DNA from: Marinomonas spartinae
Lineage (GTDB): Bacteria > Pseudomonadota > Gammaproteobacteria > Pseudomonadales > Marinomonadaceae
NCBI RefSeq assembly: GCF_016461715.1
Contig: NZ_JAEMUI010000023.1
Span: 21,418-85,417, forward strand
DNA length: 64,000 bases
Reading direction: 5' to 3'
Positions within the stretch are counted from its first letter, which is position 1, and each line of letters starts with the position of its first letter. The notes beneath the pieces were generated by a model. The model was not told where the DNA came from. It made no database searches and saw nothing but the letters and a program-made list of their open reading frames with translations. Below are positions 45,201 through 53,204 of the stretch, piece by piece. The position numbers were made by a program, and so were the translations under genes.

Positions 45201-48133
45201 ACAAAACCCGTTGAAGGTCGATTAATGGTAAGGTCAGAGATCACATGACTCTGACCATCAAATGTGCCAGTGAATTCGTTAGAATAGTTACCCAACGGCA
45301 CAAAACCGCCACTGCCCCAGATACCGGAAGCGTCAGCGGTGCTTTGGGTTGCACTGGCGTCAATATTACCTGTCAGGATATAGTTGCCGGAAAGATTGGC
45401 GTTGATTAATGCCAGTTGGTGTAGGTTGGAGACCGTGATAACCCCTTGTGGATTGGGGCTGGCCGCTTCCGAACGCAAAATAGGTCGCATATCCGCCGCT
45501 TGATACCAGGTATCCGTAAAGTCCCAGTTGGAATAGTTTGAGCTATGATTGGCACTATCACGCATTTGCGCTGTAGTCAGGCCAGTACCGCCCGCCGAAC
45601 TGGTTTTGTCAGTGGTATCGGTATCCCAATAGGATGAGGTGATGGTAGTAGAACTGTTATAGTTGTACCCCACAAGACCACCGACATTGTCTCCGCTTGC
45701 CTTTATAAACCCCGTCGCATAGGTATTGCTGATGGTGCTAAAGTTCTGCCCCACGAGGCCACCGACGTTGCTATTTCCCGTCACTGCCCCGGTGGCATAG
45801 GCATTGCTGATGGTGCTAAAGTTCTCCCCCACGAGGCCACCGATGGAGGTACCATTTCCCTTCACCGCCCCGGTGGCATAGGCATTGCTGATGGTGCCAT
45901 CATTCCTCCCCACAAGGCCACCAACGTTACTATAAGCTCCCGTTCCCGTCACCGCCCCCGTCGCATAGGCATTGCTAATCGTGCCATCATTCCTCCCCAC
46001 AAGGCCACCAACACCATAGCTGCTCCCCGTCACCGCCCCGGTGGCATAGGCATTTTTGATGGTACTGCCATCTTCGGCGTATCCTACGAGGCTACCAACA
46101 CTAGATTGTCCTGATATACTCCCCCCCTCAAGGCCAACATTGCGGATTGCCACACCTGAATCCACATTACCGAATAGGCCAACAAAATCCGTTGAAGGTC
46201 GATGAATGGTAAGGTTAGATATCACATGGCTTTGGCCATCAAAGGTGCCGGTGAATTGGGTCGTAAAATAATTACTCAACGGCACGAACCCTGCCCCATT
46301 GTTCCAACTCGATGTCGCGCTGGCATCGATGTCTTTGCTCAGGGCATAGGTGCCCGTAAGGTTGGTGTTAATGGCTTGGAGATTATCCAACGTATTGACC
46401 AACATATACGCGGTGGCCGTGGTATCCGAGCCCATATTGCCGGAATAATCTGTGGCGGCGGTGTAGCTGCTTGGGTTGTAATAAATGGCCACCCCACCTG
46501 GTGCCGTGGCGGTGATGCCTGAACCAAAGGTCACCGTTCCGGTGCCAGTGCCCGAATTATCCGAACGCAGCACGATTTTAGACCCAGCCCCGCCAGTAAG
46601 GGCCGCATTGACATGAATATTGTGATAGGCCGACAATTCCAGGGTCGAGCCGCTATTCCAGGTCACTTCGTTGGCCACTGTGATATCGCCAGCTTGCGAA
46701 CCCGCAGAGCCAGCGCTGCCAGTGGTGATCGCGACATTGGCACTGTCCAGGGCGGTTTGTAAGGTACCTACATTAATCACACTGTCATCGCCGGTGGCGC
46801 TGGTACTAGAAGAATTTGAGGCCGTATCGCTGGAAATGGTGATGTTATAAGGGTCCAGTAACAGGGTACCAAACCCACCCGGGCCGCTTAAATCAGTAAA
46901 GCCGTTATAGGCCAGGGTCGCCTTGCCCGAGACTTCTGCATCGCCGCCCTTGCCCGCACCTGCGCCGCGGGCGCTGATTTGTCCGTCAAAGGTAGTCAAA
47001 TCATTCGACCAGACCACCACCTGACCGCCATCACCGCTTTGGCTGGCATCAGCACGGATCACACTGCTTGCATCCACGGTCGTGGTCTTCGCCCGCTGGG
47101 TGTTGCCTTTGCCCTGGTAAGCACCGCCAATCTTAACCGAACCGCCACCGGTAGCACCGGACGCATCGATCGTCGCGCCGTTCAAGGCAATATGTTGACC
47201 GGTGACGCTAATTTGGCCGCCTTTTCCAGTATCAGACGTGGCCGTCACCTGACCCGAGACAGTGACGTTACCACCTTGTCCGCCACCAATGAGGATTTTA
47301 CCATCGTGACCTGAGACACTATTGGCTTCGACAACACCGGATAAATTGACCACATGACGGGCCGCATTACGGGCGCTGGCCACTGAGATCAATACCGTCC
47401 CACCATTAGCGGAGAGGGTCCCCGAGTTATCGATCAGCGCGTCTTGACCGTTAGCATCCGTTTTGCTCGGCAGTGCTACCTGCAAAAAACCATCGCCAGA
47501 CAAGTTCAGTGTGGCTTCCTCACCAGCCCCTACACCTATCCGACCCAAAGGGGCCGCAATCAACCCGCTGTTTTTCACCCGACCGCCAATCAGGGCGGCA
47601 TAGCCCCCCCGACCCACGGTGATAATGCCCGCATTACTGACCCCCGCCGACGCGCCCGTGCCTTTGAAAAGAAAGTGCCCCTTCAAAAAGTCTTTATCAG
47701 CGATATTCAGTGTGGATGCCACAAAGCCGCCACCGACTTTGACTGACCCGGTTGAGGTAATGGCAATGCCATTGGGGTTGATCAGATAAACCTGACCGTT
47801 GGCATGAATTGAGCCGGCGATAGTCGATGTGGTGGCCCCTGTAACTCGGTTCAAAATCGCTGATCTGCTATCCGGCTGAATAAAATGGACGGATGCGCCT
47901 TTGCCAACCGAAAAACTTTGCCAATTTACAATGGCTTTATCCGAACGCTGGGTGACGGTGGTGGTGTTCCCCAAGGTCCCCATGGAAACCTGCCCTGCGG
48001 CAACCGACCCGCCAGTCGGTAAGGTCGCAGCCGCCAACACAGGCTGCACGGTCATAAAATAAATCAGGACACCAACGACACATCGTCTGGTTTGACCAGA
48101 CAGTGTGACCACCTCGTATTTTTGAATACCCAT
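42257..48133 (-). CDS. TpsA adhesin: FHA N-terminal TPS domain, GLUG repeats, MBG domains
   Basis: Secreted protein of 1958 residues. Signal peptide about 1-35 (VLIYFMTVQPVLAAA). TPS/haemagglutinin N-terminal domain about 40-300, with NWQSFSVGKGASVHFIQP, LINPNGIAI and GGRVKNSGLIAAPLGRIGVGAG. Beta-helix and glycine-rich linker to about 580. Then come three GLUG-rich modules (about 583-890, 902-1208, 1215-1540) made of repeated VGGLVGxNxGTISNAYATGAV units, each starting with FTGTFDGQSHVISNLTI. MBG-type Ig-like domains at about 1546-1872 (LTVTANNGNMVYGDNV and relatives) and a C-terminal tail with cysteines 1946 and 1955. It should be exported by the adjacent TpsB and act as an adhesin or biofilm protein. 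First gene of the operon. Confidence 0.93.
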   Translation of the reverse strand: MGIQKYEVVTLSGQTRRCVVGVLIYFMTVQPVLAAATLPTGGSVAAGQVSMGTLGNTTTVTQRSDKAIVNWQSFSVGKGASVHFIQPDSRSAILNRVTGATTSTIAGSIHANGQVYLINPNGIAITSTGSVKVGGGFVASTLNIADKDFLKGHFLFKGTGASAGVSNAGIITVGRGGYAALIGGRVKNSGLIAAPLGRIGVGAGEEATLNLSGDGFLQVALPSKTDANGQDALIDNSGTLSANGGTVLISVASARNAARHVVNLSGVVEANSVSGHDGKILIGGGQGGNVTVSGQVTATSDTGKGGQISVTGQHIALNGATIDASGATGGGSVKIGGAYQGKGNTQRAKTTTVDASSVIRADASQSGDGGQVVVWSNDLTTFDGQISARGAGAGKGGDAEVSGKATLAYNGFTDLSGPGGFGTLLLDPYNITISSDTASNSSSTSATGDDSVINVGTLQTALDSANVAITTGSAGSAGSQAGDITVANEVTWNSGSTLELSAYHNIHVNAALTGGAGSKIVLRSDNSGTGTGTVTFGSGITATAPGGVAIYYNPSSYTAATDYSGNMGSDTTATAYMLVNTLDNLQAINTNLTGTYALSKDIDASATSSWNNGAGFVPLSNYFTTQFTGTFDGQSHVISNLTIHRPSTDFVGLFGNVDSGVAIRNVGLEGGSISGQSSVGSLVGYAEDGSTIKNAYATGAVTGSSYGVGGLVGRNDGTISNAYATGAVTGTGAYSNVGGLVGRNDGTISNAYATGAVKGNGTSIGGLVGENFSTISNAYATGAVTGNSNVGGLVGQNFSTISNTYATGFIKASGDNVGGLVGYNYNSSTTITSSYWDTDTTDKTSSAGGTGLTTAQMRDSANHSSNYSNWDFTDTWYQAADMRPILRSEAASPNPQGVITVSNLHQLALINANLSGNYILTGNIDASATQSTADASGIWGSGGFVPLGNYSNEFTGTFDGQSHVISDLTINRPSTGFVGLFGDMGSGGTIRNVGLEGGSILGQSSVGGLVGFADDGSTIKNAYATGAVTGSSYGVGGLVGGNDGTISNAYATGSVTGTGAYSNVGGLVGRNDGTISNAYATGAVKGIGGNDSPVGGLVGVNFGTISNAYATGVIKASGDGESVGGLAGYNNGTITSSYWDTDTTGLSKGIGTDKQSSSTTVTGLTTTEARDSSNYTYTGWDFTDSGTWYQAADMRPILRSEAASPNAEGVITVSNLHQLALINTNLSGTYQLTRNIDASVTNASSKTYSASSIWGRGGFVPLGEVPASSDYNSAIMFMGTFDGQSHVISNLTINRPSTGGVGLFGGVGLDGAVRNVGLEDCSISGQQYVGGLVGGNAGTVSNVYVTGVVTGTGTNYYVGGLVGGNVGTINNAYATGAVTGSNYYVGGLVGGNQGTISNAYAAGAVQGANDYVGGLVGVNAGTINNAYATGKVTGIKDYVGGLVGGNGGSISNTYATGEVNGDSAVGGLLGGNYHGGTVNHSYWDTDNASQPQGIGIDENSSAATVTGLTTAEMKDSSNFTGFDWTIWAPADASHRPELYGVSGVVGYVGSMVYGATSPTITTYGAGVWNTVSGTPVISGSPSATSNVGTYTGNVSGVSGTFMGGGATRFVSFTNVTPAELTVTANNGNMVYGDNVPALSYQVSGWQNGQGNSLLSGVAVATNATGTSNVGTNYTTTASDGTLTGAAKGNYTVHYVAGTFEVTPADLTVTANNGNMVYGDNVLTLGYKVSGWKNSQDNSLLSGVTVATDATRTSNVGTDYTTTASGGTLTSAAKGNYTVHYVTGKFEVNPADLTVTANNATKTYDGLAYSGGNGVTYKGFVNNETRSALGGKLVYGGSSQGAINVGNYTIDVSGLTSGNYAITYVPGQLTVNAVPNTQPNITSNIRPDASLSVNQPISVPVGYWLPSVGRQSVTDYPNGASSTGANTNGQGVVMSTQNVHLSGAVCFSGSDNAISCSAN
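43514..46387 (-). repeat. Internal GLUG module repeats within tpsA
   Basis: Three large coding repeats span residues about 583-1540. Modules A and B are close to identical at DNA level over several hundred bases, with a 981-bp offset: for example the block at 44900-45260 recurs at 45880-46240. Shorter ~50-90-bp units encoding VGGLVG...ISNAYATGAV recur about a dozen times throughout. Confidence 0.85.
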
Positions 48134-48274
48134 TCACTTCTCCGCTGTATTGAGTTTTGTCTCTGGAATGTAGGCTTATTGGCACGACACTGAAGCCTAT
48201 TAGCGCGCTAACCCAAGCGTTCGCCATCAGACGGCGGTTATGCAACTTGTTTATCTTTAGTCATTAGCGATGGC

Positions 48275-48316
48275 ATCTTACTAAATAAAAAAAGGTTAAA
48301 GCTGACGAAAGCTGAC
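48275..48316 (-). promoter_or_regulatory. Putative activator-dependent tpsA promoter with direct repeat
   Basis: On the minus strand TAAGAT (48275-48280) could be a -10. Seventeen bases upstream, where a -35 should be, there is no consensus. Instead two direct copies of GTCAGCTTT lie one after another (48298-48306 and 48308-48316, 10-bp period). This is the layout of OmpR/CpxR/PhoB-type activator sites. The start would be near 48268, giving a leader of about 135 nt. Confidence 0.5.
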
Positions 48317-48581
48317 AAAACGCAACTTTTTCTTACATGCTATTAACATACTCCTCTCCCCCTGTTACGATGTCATTAGTCAGAGCCAACGCAGAGTAAG
48401 GAAGCCAGTAACAAGGCAAGAAGAACAGAAAGTAAGAGAATAACGTGCTGTATAGACCACAAATTAAGAGAGTAAGACTCTGTTCAACAAGATGTTCCCC
48501 ATTCCGTTGTTTATAGAAGTTATGCTTTGATACTCATTTTATTATGCTACTTAAGCTCTCCTTCAAAAGTTTATAGAAGAC

Positions 48582-48618
48582 AGCGTTCCAACTTAGTTGC
48601 TAAGTATTAAGGAACGCT
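48582..48618. promoter_or_regulatory. Interrupted long dyad upstream of the sensor kinase
   Basis: Outer arms AGCGTTCC/GGAACGCT (48582-48589 with 48611-48618) and inner arms ACTTAG/CTAAGT (48591-48596 with 48600-48605) form a two-part hairpin with a 3-base loop. It has no T-run, so an operator or leader structure is more likely than a terminator. It lies about 100 bp before the kinase start. Confidence 0.55.
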
Positions 48619-48725
48619 AATAGAACAAATAGCCGAATTGTGTAATACCAGGTTTAAACTGACAGGCAGCGCAGACAATCAGTAAGGGATAGCTTTAATT
48701 AGCTGAAACTAAATTGCTCAATCAT

Positions 48726-50723
48726 ATGGAAGTCTCTAGTCAATTAATGCATACGTTTTATCGATTCATTACCGTTCTTTTCGCTCTCATTATTTCTTGG
48801 AATGCCAATGCTCAGAGTATTCCTATTCAAGCGGGAATCAATACCGTACATCTAACGCAAAATATCCAATACCTTACCGATAAGACAGGGCAACTAACCC
48901 TTAAAGATATACTGAAAAAAGAAAGTGACTTTACATCGGTTGCCTTTCCCTTTGGCGCAGGATTTTCTAATAATGCATACTGGTTTCGCTTTACCTTACA
49001 GCGCGATCAAGGTGCCGCTAAAAATTGGCTATTAATCATTAATCCGACGTATTTGGACAGCGTTAAATTATATACGCCTTTGGGCCATCAAAATTACTCA
49101 CAGAGCGAAGTGGGCGATTTACTGCCTACTGACCGACAAAATGATTCTGCAACGCTCTCATCATCAGAACCCAGATTTATGCAGTCCATAATGGTACCGT
49201 TTTCCCTTCCCATTACCCTAGCAAACACTCAGCTCCATACTTTTTATATCCGTCTACAAACAAACAGTTCCACTACTTTGCGGCTTACTTTACAAACACC
49301 AGCTGAGGCCGTATTTACAAGTACCAGTAAACAAATAATATCTGCTACGGCGATCGGTGGGTGGCTCATGCTTTGCTTGTATGCTTTTATCATGACTCGC
49401 CTGACCCAAAAAAAAGCCTATGCGTTAAGTTGCATTCCTCTCCTTGGCTGCATTACCCTTACGCTCGTTAAGAGCAGTATCGCGGCACAATATATTTTCC
49501 CTGATCACCCCATGTTGGTTCATTTACTTGGGCCAACCAGTGTCTGTGTAATGCTATCTGGGATTATTTTGTTTTTTATGTCCTTTTTCCAAACAAGCCA
49601 AAAATTCAAATACATACATTGGTTTTTGCAATTTAATTTGGGATTTAACCTAGTCTCTTTTATAAGCTTATTTATAGGAAAGTCATATCTTTTATTTGCC
49701 CCTTTCATGTATCAAATATCTTATATAACCTTCCCTGTATTATGTTTTATTATATGGAAGGGCGTAAAAAATGGTATTGCAGGAAGTCGATCGCTTTTTG
49801 TAGGTTATGTTGTTTTCTTCACGCTCAATATCTGCGCCATTTTCGCTGCAACCTATCATTTATCAACCCCCACGATATTTCTTGACATGCCAGAAATAAC
49901 GTCTTTTATTTTTATTTTCATGATATATCAAGGCTTATATCAAAACAAAAAAGCAGAGAACGTTGCTAAGAGAAAGCTAAAAGAAAAAATACATTTCGCT
50001 GAAAAAGAAGCCGAGTTAGAAAAAACCAGACGAATTAATCAGTCACATTTTATGACACTCGTTACCCATGAGTTAAAAACGCCACTGGCTGTTATTGACA
50101 GTATCATACAAACGTTACCCATCGAAAAAATTGACATTAGCCCTAAACTTGCAGAGCGTCACACTCGAATCCAAACAGCAATTTCAGAACTCAATGCATT
50201 GATTAACAATACTCTTATTTCTGAGTATATGGATTTTGATAACCGGTCGTCTAACTGTAATGAAACCAATATCAATGACATCATTAAAAACATCATCAAT
50301 CATTCACCTGCTAATGCTAAACAATACATAATCAACACAACCAGCAACGTCACATTAAAGGTTGATGCTTTCTTGTTTCATTTAGTGTTAAACAATCTCA
50401 TAATCAATGCATTAAAATACAGAGCGGCGGACTCATCGATTTCAATAAGCAGTACTAAGGCTTATGATAACAGCCGAGAAGGCGTACTAATTTCAATAAC
50501 TAACGATTATAAATCTTCACAAAAACCAGACCCAGACATATGGTTTTATAAATACTATCGTCAATTAGATAAGCCAAATATACAGGGTTTTGGTTTAGGA
50601 TTATACTTAGTTAAATCCATTGTTGAAGCTCACTCAGGATACATTCAATGTCGAGTGATAGAAGAAGCACCTATTTGGAAAGTCACATTTAACGTGTGGT
50701 TTCCTTTTACTGAAAAAGATTAA
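48726..50723 (+). CDS. 7TM sensor histidine kinase (7TMR-DISM type)
   Basis: Membrane sensor kinase. A signal peptide (FITVLFALIISWNANA) leads into an extracytoplasmic 7TMR-DISM-type sensing domain (to about 205), then seven hydrophobic segments (about 208-410), a coiled coil (KRKLKEKIHFAEKEAELEK) and a kinase core. Phospho-histidine in FMTLVTHELKTPLAVI, N box LVLNNLIINALKY, and G box GFGLGLYLVKSIVEAHSG. The frame opens at a TTG at 48714; ATG 48726 or ATG 48747 are the realistic starts. It is followed 5 bp later by its response regulator and lies divergent to the TPS operon, the probable target. The ligand is unknown. Confidence 0.88.
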   Translation: MEVSSQLMHTFYRFITVLFALIISWNANAQSIPIQAGINTVHLTQNIQYLTDKTGQLTLKDILKKESDFTSVAFPFGAGFSNNAYWFRFTLQRDQGAAKNWLLIINPTYLDSVKLYTPLGHQNYSQSEVGDLLPTDRQNDSATLSSSEPRFMQSIMVPFSLPITLANTQLHTFYIRLQTNSSTTLRLTLQTPAEAVFTSTSKQIISATAIGGWLMLCLYAFIMTRLTQKKAYALSCIPLLGCITLTLVKSSIAAQYIFPDHPMLVHLLGPTSVCVMLSGIILFFMSFFQTSQKFKYIHWFLQFNLGFNLVSFISLFIGKSYLLFAPFMYQISYITFPVLCFIIWKGVKNGIAGSRSLFVGYVVFFTLNICAIFAATYHLSTPTIFLDMPEITSFIFIFMIYQGLYQNKKAENVAKRKLKEKIHFAEKEAELEKTRRINQSHFMTLVTHELKTPLAVIDSIIQTLPIEKIDISPKLAERHTRIQTAISELNALINNTLISEYMDFDNRSSNCNETNINDIIKNIINHSPANAKQYIINTTSNVTLKVDAFLFHLVLNNLIINALKYRAADSSISISSTKAYDNSREGVLISITNDYKSSQKPDPDIWFYKYYRQLDKPNIQGFGLGLYLVKSIVEAHSGYIQCRVIEEAPIWKVTFNVWFPFTEKD

Positions 50724-50727
50724 AAAT

Positions 50728-51420
50728 ATGGCACGAATTTATTTTGTTGAAGATAATCCCATTTTGCTAAATAATGGCTTATTGTGGTTAAACAATGACG
50801 GGCACGATGCTCATGGTGCTAACTCTTATGAAGAGCTGCTGACATTAATGAGCATTCAACGCCCCGACTTAGTGTTACTCGATTGGAATCTCCCCGGAGA
50901 AGATGGCTTATTCATTGCAAATAAACTAAGAAGCGATCCTGAAACAAAGAACCTATGTATTATCTTCGTCACCGCCCGCAATTCCATTAACGACAAAGTT
51001 TCTGGCCTAGAAAAAGCAGACGCTTACATTGCTAAACCCTTTGATTATCGTGAATTACTTGCCACTATTCGAGCCTTATTACGAAGAACCACTATTCATA
51101 GTATTTCACCTGACGAAAACACATGGTTGCATTTTCCCCAGCAACGAATCCTTCGAAGGCCGGATGGGCACGAGCTGGATATAACGGAAAAAGAAAATAT
51201 TATTATTCAGCTTTTTGTCCAAAACGCTGGCAAAATTGTCTCACACGAGTTGATATCTCAGGCTCTCAATGAAAACCCTGTCACATATGATAAAAATCGT
51301 ACAGAGGCACTGTTATCTCGTTTAAGAAATAAATTAAAAACAGACAACAAAAACCCGATTCGAAGTTTTCGTAATAAGGGCTATCAACTTATGACTAACG
51401 TTAAAATCATTAACGAATGA
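50728..51420 (+). CDS. OmpR-type response regulator
   Basis: Two-domain transcription regulator of 230 residues. The receiver domain (1-115) has the acidic pocket VEDNP, the phospho-aspartate in VLLDWNLPGEDG (D52), a threonine in FVTARNS and the lysine in YIAKPFDYREL. The winged-helix DNA-binding domain (about 130-225) resembles Trans_reg_C: ELDITEKENIIIQLFVQNAGKIVSHELISQ, abbreviated here to its core TEKENIIIQLF, and RTEALLSRLRNKL, with the wing FRNKGYQL. It follows the 7TM kinase by 4 bp as one unit. Its likely targets are its own promoter and the divergent tpsA promoter, whose -35 is covered by a 10-bp direct repeat. Confidence 0.92.
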   Translation: MARIYFVEDNPILLNNGLLWLNNDGHDAHGANSYEELLTLMSIQRPDLVLLDWNLPGEDGLFIANKLRSDPETKNLCIIFVTARNSINDKVSGLEKADAYIAKPFDYRELLATIRALLRRTTIHSISPDENTWLHFPQQRILRRPDGHELDITEKENIIIQLFVQNAGKIVSHELISQALNENPVTYDKNRTEALLSRLRNKLKTDNKNPIRSFRNKGYQLMTNVKIINE

Positions 51421-51604
51421 CATGAAACGCTTCTTGGTCATTGATACATTCTAAAAAGACCATACTAGGAAGCCTAGATAAAGCCACTCAAGCTACTTTT
51501 TTGACATTTTGGTTTGTGCAATGAAATCATTAGGTCTCCCTTCGTGAATCAGCTACTATTTCCTCTATGACAACAACCCCACATCAACGAAATTACTCGA
51601 TATC

Positions 51605-51624
51605 ACAGAGGGCTCGCCCTCTGT
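51605..51624. promoter_or_regulatory. Perfect dyad upstream of the FAD monooxygenase gene
   Basis: Nine-base arms ACAGAGGGC/GCCCTCTGT (51605-51613 with 51616-51624) with a 2-base centre, 26 bp before the GTG start. It may be a repressor operator or a leader stem close to the ribosome site. Confidence 0.55.
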
Positions 51625-51649
51625 ATCCGAATGCTCTAGGTAATAAAAC

Positions 51650-53158
51650 GTGAATACATTGGAAAACGAAGAAAGCAGCTGGACGGTTTGTCCCAAATGT
51701 CATGGTCAAGGTAGGCGAAGCAGAAGATTACGTAAAAAAGTGCGGCTACAATATTTAAAAGAACTGACGGAGTTTGAACAGTTAAAAGGAGAAGGTCCTG
51801 CACCGATTCGCCCTAAAGGCCATTTGGAAATGTGCCTTCATTGTGCTGGCTCCGGTTTGGTACCATCCCCCAAGGCCCCACAGGCAGATACAAAAAACTA
51901 CCCTCATGTGGCCATTATTGGTGGTGGCATAGGCGGTGTAGCCCTTGCTGTCGCCTGTTTGCATCGCGGTATTCCTTTTACCCTTTATGAGCGCGATAGC
52001 CGTTTTGACGAACGCTCTCAAGGTTATGGCCTTACCTTGCAACAGGCCAGTAAAGCCATCGAAGGCTTAGGCATTGTCTCATTAAAAAAAGGTGTCATTT
52101 CAACGAGACACCTTGTCCATACCACAGAAGGCAAAGTGGTCGGAGAATGGGGCATGAGAAAGTGGCAACACTCAGGCAGCAAAAACGCCCCAAAGCGTAC
52201 GAATATCCATATCGCTCGACAGTCATTGCGCTTAGCGTTACTACAACAACTTGGGGGAGGAAGCAACGTACAATGGGGCCATCAACTAATCGACTACAGC
52301 GAACACAAGCATGCCGACGGTGGCGGAGTTGATTTAACCTTTTTAGTAAAACGTCAAGTAAATGGTCAAACACAAAGCGAGACAAAACACGCTAAGGCTG
52401 ACCTTGTTGTGGGAGCCGATGGGATTCGTAGCGTCATTCGGCAACAATTGATCGGAGACAATATTACGCCGTTACGCTATCTAGGCTGCATTGTCATTTT
52501 AGGAATTTGTCCGCTAGCAGATCTAAAGGAAGTAAAAAGCGATTTGCTGGATTCCGCCACGGTCTTCCAAACAGCCAACGGTCATGAACGAATCTATATC
52601 ATGCCGTATGATGCAAACACTGTGATGTGGCAGCTTAGCTTTCCTATGCCTGAAAACGAGGCAAAAGCCTTAAGCGAGCAAGGTGCCCATGCCCTGAAAA
52701 CAGAAGCCTGTCGTCGTACTCAATGGCATACGCCTGTGCCGCAAATTGTAGCGGCCACCAAGGAGAGCTTGATATCCGGTTACCCCGTTTACGATCGAGC
52801 ACTCCTACAACCAGAATTATTAGCAAAAGGCACGCACATCACCCTTATCGGTGATGCGGCTCACCCAATGAGCCCTTTTAAAGGACAAGGGGCAAACCAG
52901 GCCTTACTGGATGCCTTGGCGCTAGCCCGAGACATTTCTAAAGGATGTCGACCGCTGTTTCAATGGCGCGAAGCGGGTATAAGAGACAGCGTCTTAAACG
53001 AATTTGAAGCCCAAATGCTAGAACGCAGTTCTGTCAAAGTGCAGGACTCTGCTGCTGCGGCTCAGTTTCTGCACTCAGAGGTTGTCCTTCATGAAGCCAA
53101 TGAGCCAAGAGGACGCTCTCTCAAGAGAGACGTAGAACAGGGAGAGACGCCCGATTAA
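51650..53158 (+). CDS. FAD-dependent monooxygenase with N-terminal DnaJ-like zinc motif
   Basis: 502-residue protein from GTG 51650; no in-frame ATG lies close and AGGT precedes it. Residues 14-70 hold two CxxCxGxG motifs (CPKCHGQG and CLHCAGSG), which would bind one zinc as in DnaJ. A flavoprotein hydroxylase follows: FAD loop VAIIGGGIGGVALAVACL (glycines about 91-96), LVVGADGIRSVIR, and LIGDAAHPMSPFKGQGANQALLDAL in pieces (GDAAHPMSPFKGQGAN). The substrate is unknown; the flavin part resembles salicylate- or kynurenine-type hydroxylases. It lies between the two-component system and greB as a single gene. Confidence 0.85.
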   Translation: MNTLENEESSWTVCPKCHGQGRRSRRLRKKVRLQYLKELTEFEQLKGEGPAPIRPKGHLEMCLHCAGSGLVPSPKAPQADTKNYPHVAIIGGGIGGVALAVACLHRGIPFTLYERDSRFDERSQGYGLTLQQASKAIEGLGIVSLKKGVISTRHLVHTTEGKVVGEWGMRKWQHSGSKNAPKRTNIHIARQSLRLALLQQLGGGSNVQWGHQLIDYSEHKHADGGGVDLTFLVKRQVNGQTQSETKHAKADLVVGADGIRSVIRQQLIGDNITPLRYLGCIVILGICPLADLKEVKSDLLDSATVFQTANGHERIYIMPYDANTVMWQLSFPMPENEAKALSEQGAHALKTEACRRTQWHTPVPQIVAATKESLISGYPVYDRALLQPELLAKGTHITLIGDAAHPMSPFKGQGANQALLDALALARDISKGCRPLFQWREAGIRDSVLNEFEAQMLERSSVKVQDSAAAAQFLHSEVVLHEANEPRGRSLKRDVEQGETPD

Positions 53159-53204
53159 CCCAAAGGTCGGTTCACCTTATCAATAGAAAAACGACCACTA
53201 ACCA

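Larger units (their letters stand above)
48134..48713. other. Divergent regulatory region, tpsA operon / two-component system
   Basis: 580 bases between the tpsA start and the sensor-kinase start, holding both promoters. Separate structures: a 10-bp-period direct repeat at the tpsA promoter (48298-48316), a long interrupted dyad (48582-48618), and GTTTATAGAAG twice 60 bp apart (48509-48519 and 48569-48579). No ORF with a credible start was found. Confidence 0.6.

Noticed and set aside
43700..46100. CRISPR-like regular repeats
   Set aside because: The repeated units code in frame for GLUG repeats of the adhesin, vary in length and have no unique spacers.
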